DNA of 7,043 bases from the NCBI GenBank assembly GCA_030630935.1, contig DAOVMD010000155.1, positions 1 to 7,043 of the forward strand, written 5' to 3'. Of this stretch, positions 1 through 4,784 are shown one piece after another. Origin of the DNA: Candidatus Mcinerneyibacteriota bacterium (GTDB lineage Bacteria; AUK180; JAQVHJ01). Position numbers and translations under genes: made by a program. The notes below the pieces were generated by a model. The model saw only the letters and a program-made list of their open reading frames with translations, made no database searches and was not told the DNA's origin. Each line of letters opens with the position of its first letter. The first letter of the stretch is position 1.

Positions 1-27
1 AAACTGTTGAAGTGTTAAAAATGCTAC

Positions 28-51
28 GATAGTTCAATAGTTCAAGTGTTA
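28..51 (+). repeat. 24-bp direct repeat, copy 1
   Basis: This 24-bp stretch matches 1471-1494 at 23 of 24 positions; the only difference is C versus T in the eighth base. The shared 16-bp core is AATAGTTCAAGTGTTA. The two copies bracket the radical SAM gene in the same orientation. They look like members of a short dispersed intergenic repeat rather than transposon ends, because no transposase or terminal inverted repeat accompanies them. Confidence 0.75.
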
Positions 52-110
52 ATTAGAAAGAGTTAAGCTCCAGTACAAATGTACCTATGAGATCAAAAGA
101 ATTTTATTTT

Positions 111-144
111 TCTGTTCTCTGTTCTCAGTTTTCTGCTCTCTGCT
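111..144 (+). repeat. CTGTTCTCT-rich repeat, copy 1
   Basis: This pyrimidine-rich stretch is built of repeated CTGTTCTCT / TCTGCTCTC units and runs straight into a hairpin at 141. A related but diverged stretch lies in the opposite orientation at 1569-1600, also next to a small GC/AAA palindrome (CAGC-TTT-GCTG at 1556-1566). The shared layout suggests one repeat family, with the copies inverted on either side of the radical SAM gene. Confidence 0.5.
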
Positions 145-179
145 AAAGCAACAGAGTTGCTTTAGCATGCTTTGCATGC
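141..179. repeat. Tandem hairpins: 12-bp stem then GCATGC palindromes
   Basis: TGCTAAAGCAAC (141-152) pairs perfectly with 156-167 across a 3-nt loop. The next hairpin, GCATGC-TTT-GCATGC at 165-179, overlaps its last three bases, so the two folds are mutually exclusive at the junction. No U-tract follows, so this is not a typical intrinsic terminator. It resembles a REP-like palindromic repeat. A role in ending transcription from an upstream gene or stabilising an RNA end is possible but unproven. Confidence 0.75.
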
Positions 180-193
180 GTTCAAGTTTGGAG

Positions 194-251
194 TGCATTG
201 ATGATCTTTGTGAATCAATGCAAAAACCTTGCATCGATTAGCATCGATGCA
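194..251. repeat. Pair of related 9-bp hairpins
   Basis: TGCATTGAT (194-202) pairs with ATCAATGCA (214-222) across an 11-nt loop. TGCATCGAT (230-238) pairs with ATCGATGCA (243-251) across a 4-nt loop. The two stems differ at one base pair (T:A versus C:G), a compensated change, so they look like diverged copies of one hairpin. The second ends only 6 nt before a TATAAT box and could affect transcription of the radical SAM gene. Confidence 0.75.
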
Positions 252-257
252 TTCCGA

Positions 258-263
258 TATAAT
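258..263 (+). promoter_or_regulatory. Candidate -10 box for the radical SAM gene
   Basis: TATAAT lies 29 nt upstream of the ATG at 293. No good -35 stands at the usual distance; TCGATT at 234-239 with an 18-nt spacer is poor. The box also overlaps a repeat fragment (AATAGTTCAAAGT, 261-273), so it may be accidental. The start codon has no clear Shine-Dalgarno sequence. Confidence 0.35.
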
Positions 264-292
264 AGTTCAAAGTAAAATTGTAAGTTTCAATT

Positions 293-1480
293 ATGAGTAT
301 AAATAAACATTTCAAAATAATAAAAAAAGCAATTAAGAAACATACACAATTAATAGATACCTATTTCCTGATAAAATATGCTTTTTCACCATATATGGCA
401 TGTGAACATGGCTGTAAATATTGTGATGGGCGTGCAGAGAAATATTATGTTGCGGGTGACTTCGAGAAAGACATTATAATTAGAAAGAACCTCCCCGAAC
501 TCTTAAGTCTTGAATTAAAGAAATTACGTGAACCGGGATTAATCTTTATCGGTTCTGGGATAAGCGATGCTTATCAGCCAATTGAGAAAGAAGAAAAACT
601 AATGAGGGAAGCTGCAAAAATTCTTTTAAAATTTAATTTTCCCGTTGCGGTTATGACGAAGTCATCTTTGATCCTGAGAGACCTGGATATCTGGAGTGAG
701 TTAAATAAAAAGAACGGTTTTATCTTAATGCTTTCATTGACAATGCTTGATGATAAGGTAAGGAATACTTTTGAGCCAAATGCAAGTTCAGTGGAAGAAA
801 GGTTAGAGACTCTCAGAAAATTTAAGGAGAAGGGTATCCCGGTCGGGATAAGCGGAATGCCTTTTATCCCTTTTATTACAAATAAGGAAAAGGATCTCAG
901 AGAACTTTTAACTGAATTAAAAAGTATCCCAGTTGATTTTATGTTCTATGGCAGCTTAACATTACGACCGGGGTGTCAAAAACAGTTTTTTATGAAAGTC
1001 ATTAAAGAGAAATATCCTAATCTTCTTCAAGAATTTAAAGTTCTTTATGGTGAGGATCGGGCTTCAGGGAGTCCTTTGAAATCTTATAGCCATGAATTTT
1101 TCAATACAATTTCAAAATTGCTAATGGAATTTGAAATTCCAACTCAAATCCCGCATTATTTATATAAGGGGAAATTCTCACTATATGATGAAATTTTTAT
1201 TCTTTTAAATCATATGACGGAACTATATAAATCAAAAGGTATTAAAATAAACCGCTTACTCAAAGCATTAAAGAATTATTCAAATTGGATACTGGAAGAG
1301 AAAAAGTATTTTAACAGGCGAAGAAATTTAAGTTATGAATTAATTGAAGATAAAATTAGGCATAGATTTAAAACAGGTGAATTTAATGATGTGCTTCAGA
1401 ATGAAAAGTTATTTCAATTCCTGAAACAAATAGTTCTTGAAGAAAAGACTCTTGATTATAATAAACTCAAGATAGTTTAA
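293..1480 (+). CDS. Radical SAM protein, SPL-like/Rv2578c-like group
   Basis: A 395-residue predicted iron-sulfur enzyme that would use S-adenosylmethionine to generate a radical; its substrate is unknown. Seen: a CX3CX2C cluster motif (C37, C41, C44 in ACEHGCKYCDGR); GSGISDAYQPIEKE at 87-100, matching the family's T-D-x-Y-Q-P-x-E signature with S for T; TKSSLILRD at 122-130; and a block from EPNAS (161) through GIPVGISGMPFIPF (181-194). This order is typical of proteins related to spore photoproduct lyase and mycobacterial Rv2578c. The roughly 150 C-terminal residues are Lys-, Phe- and Tyr-rich and make it somewhat longer than many relatives as I recall them. ATG 293 is the only ATG after an in-frame stop at 281. 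It appears monocistronic. True DNA-photoproduct repair activity should not be assumed: the group is broad and this is not a sporulation context. Confidence 0.88.
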   Translation: MSINKHFKIIKKAIKKHTQLIDTYFLIKYAFSPYMACEHGCKYCDGRAEKYYVAGDFEKDIIIRKNLPELLSLELKKLREPGLIFIGSGISDAYQPIEKEEKLMREAAKILLKFNFPVAVMTKSSLILRDLDIWSELNKKNGFILMLSLTMLDDKVRNTFEPNASSVEERLETLRKFKEKGIPVGISGMPFIPFITNKEKDLRELLTELKSIPVDFMFYGSLTLRPGCQKQFFMKVIKEKYPNLLQEFKVLYGEDRASGSPLKSYSHEFFNTISKLLMEFEIPTQIPHYLYKGKFSLYDEIFILLNHMTELYKSKGIKINRLLKALKNYSNWILEEKKYFNRRRNLSYELIEDKIRHRFKTGEFNDVLQNEKLFQFLKQIVLEEKTLDYNKLKIV

Positions 1481-1494
1481 TAGTTCAAGTGTTA
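1471..1494 (+). repeat. 24-bp direct repeat, copy 2, containing the stop codon
   Basis: Second copy of the repeat at 28-51 (23/24 identical). It overlaps the last codons of the radical SAM gene. The single mismatch (T here, C in copy 1) is the first base of the TAA stop (1478-1480), so copy 1 reads CAA where this copy reads the stop. The repeat may therefore have set the present C-terminus. Confidence 0.75.
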
Positions 1495-1496
1495 TT

Positions 1497-1512
1497 GTTT
1501 CGCTTCGCTACA
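1497..1512 (+). repeat. GTTTCGCTTCGCTACA repeat after a stop codon
   Basis: This 16-mer closely matches 6469-6486 (GTTTCGCTCCGCTCTACA), apart from one substitution and a 2-nt insertion. Both copies begin within about 20 nt downstream of a stop codon, in the same orientation as the gene. It is probably a short dispersed repeat that settles behind genes. Confidence 0.45.
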
Positions 1513-1552
1513 CATTTATGATTTATGGTTGATAATTATTAATTGATAAACC

Positions 1553-1600
1553 AAACAGCTTTGCTGCCGAGAACAGATATCAGAGAGTAGAGAACAGTTG
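1553..1600 (-). repeat. CTGTTCTCT-rich repeat, inverted copy
   Basis: Read on the minus strand, this stretch gives CTGTTCTCT followed by ACTCTCTGATATCTGTTCTC and then a small palindrome, CAGC-AAA-GCTG. The arrangement parallels 111-167 (pyrimidine-rich units, then a palindrome). Identity is only partial, so the family assignment is tentative. Confidence 0.4.
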
Positions 1601-1614
1601 TTTTCTAGTTAGTA

Positions 1615-1636
1615 GAGACGTGCCATGGCACGTCTC
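1615..1636. repeat. 22-bp perfect palindrome
   Basis: The half-site GAGACGTGCCA is followed directly by its reverse complement, with NcoI-like CCATGG at the centre. It is GC-rich against an AT-rich background. I recall near-identical GACGTGCCATGGCACGTC palindromes recurring between genes in unrelated bacteria, which would fit a dispersed palindromic repeat rather than a local operator. It lies about 400 bp from the next start codon, too far for a simple repressor site. Confidence 0.8.
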
Positions 1637-1797
1637 CCCAATATGTATATCATAATTAAATAATAATTACATGTCTCGTAAAAGTCTCCCGATACGCTTC
1701 TCTATACGGGATCTCCTCTCTCCGTTCGTCGACCTGCTAAAGAAATAAATATTTTTTGCACACAATTGTTTTTCTAATGTAATTATTTTCAATCATG

Positions 1798-1820
1798 CAC
1801 CAGTCCAAACTGGACTGGTG
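1798..1820. repeat. 10-bp perfect hairpin CACCAGTCCA
   Basis: CACCAGTCCA (1798-1807) pairs with TGGACTGGTG (1811-1820) over an AAC loop, with possible G-T pairs outside. No T-run follows (next bases TGAAGTTTTG), so it is a poor intrinsic terminator. It is one of several unrelated strong hairpins in this gap and is best read as a palindromic repeat element. Confidence 0.7.
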
Positions 1821-1863
1821 TGAAGTTTTGTACTTTGGGAAAGTATCATCATTACGCATAGCA

Positions 1864-1881
1864 ATGGGGTTTTACCCCCAT
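1864..1881. repeat. Small hairpin ATGGGG/CCCCAT
   Basis: ATGGGG (1864-1869) pairs with CCCCAT (1876-1881) around TTTTAC. It abuts the start of the 81-bp inverted repeat at 1879. No function is evident. Confidence 0.5.
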
Positions 1882-1959
1882 CATTAGCTCTAAGCAAATG
1901 CATTGTATTCAATGAAGCAAAATTATTCTTACTTATTCATTTTTCATTCTTACTTTTTC
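1879..1959 (+). repeat. 81-bp inverted repeat, left copy
   Basis: Aligned by hand to the reverse complement of 6489-6569, this stretch matches without gaps at about 64 of 81 positions, including a 24-bp perfect block (1936-1959 against 6489-6512). A hairpin lies inside: TGC plus ATTG pairing with CAAT plus GCA (about 1899-1919). The copies face each other across the three-gene operon. The right end stops 20 nt before the -35 box. No transposase lies between them, so the pair resembles dispersed small elements rather than the ends of a transposon. Confidence 0.7.
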
Positions 1960-1979
1960 CTTACCTTCTTAAAAACATC

Positions 1980-2008
1980 TTGACTGTTATATTAATATTT
2001 GTTATAAT
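1980..2008 (+). promoter_or_regulatory. Sigma-70-type promoter for the C11-MCE-UbiB operon
   Basis: TTGACT (1980-1985) matches the -35 consensus at 5 of 6 positions. After exactly 17 nt comes a perfect TATAAT (2003-2008), preceded by TG at 2000-2001 as in an extended -10. Transcription should begin near 2015, leaving a leader of only about 20 nt before the ATG at 2035. This is the strongest promoter signal in the window, and no other clear one is seen before the next two genes. Confidence 0.75.
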
Positions 2009-2009
2009 G

Positions 2010-2025
2010 CTATATAATTATATAG
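2010..2025. promoter_or_regulatory. 16-bp palindrome over the predicted start site
   Basis: CTATATAATTATATAG is a perfect palindrome beginning 1 nt after the -10 box and covering the predicted transcription start. Its position suits an operator where a dimeric repressor would block initiation. Alternatively it is only AT-rich sequence that helps promoter melting; chance self-complementarity is more likely in such sequence. Confidence 0.4.
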
Positions 2026-2034
2026 AAAAAAGCG

Positions 2035-3510
2035 ATGAAAAAAACAATTTTGATTTTAGTTTTACTTTTATTTGGCATCTTGGTATTGGGAGCTGATTGG
2101 ACGGTTGGAGTTTATATTTGTGCCGACAATAACCTTGAGGCTTATGCTTCAGGGGGAGAGTTACATTCAGGTATTTACGGAGATGTAAATGAGATGGAGA
2201 TGGTCGGTTCAGATACCAATGTCCACATTATTGTAGAGATAGATAAGCGGACTACTGCCTATACTGGTTGGGAAACAGCGAAGCGATTTTATATTGAAAA
2301 GGACGCTGATCCTAACACAATCACTTCCCCAGAGCTTGAGGATTTAGGTGAGATTAATATGGGGCACCCCAATACGCTTACGAGTTTCATTAATTATTTA
2401 ATTAATACTTCGACTTTTTCTTCAACGAAGTACGCTTTGATAATCTGGAATCATGGTTCAGGCTGGGAGAGAAGGGTTTCATCCTATGATGTTCCGCGTA
2501 AATGGATATGTGAGGACGTCACTTCTAATGATGTGCTTACGGTGAAGGAATTAAAGACTGCCCTTGAGAATTCAGCCAAACCGCCTTCAGGGAAGTTTGA
2601 CGTTTTAGCTTTTGATGCATGCTTCATGCAGATGCTTGAAGTTTTGTATGAAATTCAGGATTATGCAGAGGTTATTGTTGCATCTGAAGAGAGTGAACCG
2701 GCATTTGGTTATCCTTATCATACGATTTTTAATGATCTTATTAATACACCCGGGATGACCTCTTCAGAATTTGGTGAGGTAATTGCACAGGATTATGTTG
2801 CATCGTATGATATCAGTGATTATAGTACACAATCGGCAGTTTATTCTGATTCAATTACCGGGGTAATAACAGCACTGGATAATTTTGCACTTGAACTAAT
2901 TAGCTGCTTCGGAACCAACTTTGAAGCAATCAATAATATCAGGGCTCGCACGCAAACATTTGATGATTTAGATTATATTGATCTAATGGATTTTTGTAAT
3001 AGGATAAATTCTAAAACATCATTTCCTCCTAAATTACGCTCCGCTGCAAATGCACTTGTAAATTCTCTGGATAATACAATTATATATTCCGGGAATACAG
3101 GTGGGGTAGTTAGAAAAGCGAATGGTATTTCAATTTATTATCCAACTAACCCTGCAGATTATATAGTTGAATATAACTCTACCAGGCTTGCGAATGATAC
3201 GCATTGGGATGAGTTTATCAAACGTGATTTTAGTTATGGGGATGATTTTAGTAATATAATCGTTTACCCAAACCCATGCTTTATCTCCAAGTCTGAGTAT
3301 GTAATAATCGAGAATATTCCGCTTAATTCAGAATTAAAAATATTTACAATCTCCGGGGGTATTCTTCATAGTGTGAATACGGGGTTTCAGTCTACCTATT
3401 TCTGGAAAACAAAAAATAAATATGGAAACATAATTGCTTCAGGAGTATATTTAATTAATGTGAAAAAGAACGGAAAATCAACAACCAGGAAATTAGTAAT
3501 TATAAAATGA
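2035..3510 (+). CDS. Secreted clostripain-family (C11) cysteine peptidase
   Basis: A 491-residue predicted exported protease. Residues 1-19 form a signal peptide (two Lys, a hydrophobic run, cleavage likely near GA-DW). The mature part opens with WTVGVYICADNNLE (22-35), the usual start of C11 domains. The catalytic dyad is visible as H140 in IIWNHGSGW and C196 in AFDACFMQMLE. Clostripain-type enzymes cut after Arg or Lys, but specificity cannot be read here, nor can self-activation be confirmed. From about residue 405 there is a separate beta-rich module: YPNP at 411-414, GNIIASGVYLI at 464-474 and KLVIIK at the end. This matches FlgD-like/type IX secretion-type C-terminal domains, suggesting export across the outer membrane or surface attachment. 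The ATG has only an A-rich AAAAAAG upstream, not a proper Shine-Dalgarno. It is first in the operon; its stop overlaps the next start (ATGA). Confidence 0.9.
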   Translation: MKKTILILVLLLFGILVLGADWTVGVYICADNNLEAYASGGELHSGIYGDVNEMEMVGSDTNVHIIVEIDKRTTAYTGWETAKRFYIEKDADPNTITSPELEDLGEINMGHPNTLTSFINYLINTSTFSSTKYALIIWNHGSGWERRVSSYDVPRKWICEDVTSNDVLTVKELKTALENSAKPPSGKFDVLAFDACFMQMLEVLYEIQDYAEVIVASEESEPAFGYPYHTIFNDLINTPGMTSSEFGEVIAQDYVASYDISDYSTQSAVYSDSITGVITALDNFALELISCFGTNFEAINNIRARTQTFDDLDYIDLMDFCNRINSKTSFPPKLRSAANALVNSLDNTIIYSGNTGGVVRKANGISIYYPTNPADYIVEYNSTRLANDTHWDEFIKRDFSYGDDFSNIIVYPNPCFISKSEYVIIENIPLNSELKIFTISGGILHSVNTGFQSTYFWKTKNKYGNIIASGVYLINVKKNGKSTTRKLVIIK

Positions 3511-4781
3511 AAGAGAAAAAACTAACAACACTAATTGGTATTATCACTGTTGTAGTAATTTTTACTATTATAGGTTTAATAGCAAGAAAGATAACCTTAT
3601 CTTCAGAACCGAAAACTGAATATAAGATATTAGTTGATCATGCCGCTGGTCTAAATATTCACGATCCGGTTTTTTTAAACGGGTTCAGAGTCGGGAAAGT
3701 AAGGAGTGTCGAGATATTCAACAGCAGAGCTTTAATTTTGATTTCAATTAATGAAACTGCTCGAATTAGCCGGGATGCTTATGTTGGAATTGAATTTTAC
3801 GGTTTAACAGGGAGTTTAAAGATCTCAATTGTTAATCCTGTCAACACAATGGCTTTTTATCCATTGGATTATGTCGGTTATATTGAGTGCTATGAACTAT
3901 TACCATTCGAATATTATACAGAGAAAATTGAAACTTTTGCAAAGAGTGTTTATTCATTTGATGAATATCTCTTAACAATCTCAACCGGACTTGCAAACCT
4001 TGAAGGTATAAATATCAGGGAATTTAAAGAAAGAATCGAAGGAATAAACTTTGACCTGAGTGGTATTGAGACAAATATTACAGGTGGAATTAATACCCTC
4101 GAACAATTTCTTGCGTCAACTTCAGATAATATCTCCACACTCAATACCACAGTGAATAACTTAAGCGGTAGATTTCAGCTTAATACGGAGAATTATTCAG
4201 AATTAAACGGGTTTAGAAATCTTCAACAATCTAAATACTTTGATACAAGTTCCGAATTATATAAGAATTTTGACAGCTTAAAATATAATTATAAAAAACT
4301 AACAGAATCCAAATCTGAAAAAGATATCAGCTGGAGGTTAGATACCCTTTATTCTAAAGAGAACAACTATATTCAGAATTTCCTGATAAACACTGATATT
4401 AATGAGAGTTTCAATTACAGAGTAGGTTTTTATTATAATTATTTTCAGGAAGATTCAGATGTTGAGCTTGACCTGACAGTAGGAAAGATTTATAATGGAT
4501 TTTTTATTTTACGTGGTGGGTTAGTTGAATCTACCCCGGGACTGGGGTTTGAGTTGAGATTAAGAAAGATTAGAGTTGATTCTGATATATTTAATATGTC
4601 AGACGAAGAATTATTTTTTAGAGCTATGATTAGTTTGAGAATTTTTGAAAATTTTAATCTTATCATGAGTTACCAGAATAGAGAAGATAAGTTATTTTAT
4701 TCAGGACTCGGTTTAGTCTTTGATGATAATGACCTGAAAAGAATTTTTGGTGTGTTGAAAATTATGAAAACCGGGGAGTAG
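3507..4781 (+). CDS. MCE/MlaD-family protein with C-terminal beta-rich domain
   Basis: A 424-residue predicted lipid-transport component. One N-terminal membrane helix (about 7-26) anchors it in the inner membrane. An MCE domain follows at about 38-113, with GLNIHDPVFLNGFRVGKVRS (48-67) matching the family's G-L-x-x-x-x-P-V-x-x-x-G-x-x-V-G pattern. Residues about 130-295 are mostly helical and polar, like the helical stretches that form tunnels in other MCE proteins. Residues about 302-419 alternate polar and hydrophobic residues, with RGGLVEST (336-343) and GLGLVFDDNDLKRIFG (400-415). These signatures recall the beta-strand C-terminus of a subset of MCE proteins that may reach the outer membrane. 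The ATG overlaps the upstream stop by 4 nt, implying translational coupling; the nearest AGGA (3487-3490) is too distant. No permease, ATPase or MlaC-like gene is nearby. The fold of the C-terminal domain is inference. Confidence 0.85.
   Translation: MKEKKLTTLIGIITVVVIFTIIGLIARKITLSSEPKTEYKILVDHAAGLNIHDPVFLNGFRVGKVRSVEIFNSRALILISINETARISRDAYVGIEFYGLTGSLKISIVNPVNTMAFYPLDYVGYIECYELLPFEYYTEKIETFAKSVYSFDEYLLTISTGLANLEGINIREFKERIEGINFDLSGIETNITGGINTLEQFLASTSDNISTLNTTVNNLSGRFQLNTENYSELNGFRNLQQSKYFDTSSELYKNFDSLKYNYKKLTESKSEKDISWRLDTLYSKENNYIQNFLINTDINESFNYRVGFYYNYFQEDSDVELDLTVGKIYNGFFILRGGLVESTPGLGFELRLRKIRVDSDIFNMSDEELFFRAMISLRIFENFNLIMSYQNREDKLFYSGLGLVFDDNDLKRIFGVLKIMKTGE
4773..4778 (+). promoter_or_regulatory. 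Ribosome binding site of the UbiB-family gene
   Basis: GGGGAG lies 6 nt before the ATG at 4785, inside the last codons of the MCE gene. It is the only clear Shine-Dalgarno sequence before a gene start in the window and supports this start. Confidence 0.7.
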
Positions 4782-4784
4782 TAA

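Larger units (their letters stand above)
1..292. other. Non-coding repeat-rich leader region
   Basis: No convincing coding region is seen here. The stretch opens with tandem variants of GTTCAAGTGTTAA (GTTGAAGTGTTAA near 6-18, exact copy at 40-52). A pyrimidine-rich run of CTGTTCTCT-like units follows at 111-144, then four hairpins between 141 and 251. An AATAGTTCAAAGT fragment at 261-273 is a partial third copy of the opening repeat. An in-frame TAA at 281-283 blocks any upstream extension of the gene starting at 293. The upstream gene, if there is one, lies outside the window. Confidence 0.7.
1481..2034. other. Non-coding intergenic region dense in palindromes
   Basis: This 554-bp gap has no supported gene. 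In order it holds the end of the 24-bp repeat, a GTTTCGCTTCGCT fragment (1497-1512), an AT-rich stretch with TTGATAA twice, a CTGTTCTCT-type repeat in inverse orientation, and a 22-bp perfect palindrome (1615-1636). A GC-richer patch at about 1675-1740 follows, with a small TCCCG/CGGGA stem (1687-1691/1707-1711). After that come two hairpins (1798-1820, 1864-1881), an 81-bp repeat (1879-1959) and a promoter. The mix of unrelated short repeats suggests repeated insertion of small elements. Confidence 0.7.

Noticed and set aside
141-179. Intrinsic terminator
   Set aside because: The strong stem is followed by CATGCTTTGCATGCG rather than a U-run.
28-1494. CRISPR-like or attachment-site array
   Set aside because: Two repeat copies 1.4 kb apart with a gene between do not form an array, and no integrase or tRNA is present.
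1615-1636. Operator for the downstream operon
   Set aside because: It is about 365 bp upstream of the -35 box and resembles a dispersed palindromic repeat.
3950-4150. Minus-strand open frame of 66 codons
   Set aside because: It lies wholly inside the MCE gene on the opposite strand, and its sequence has no recognisable domain or start signal.
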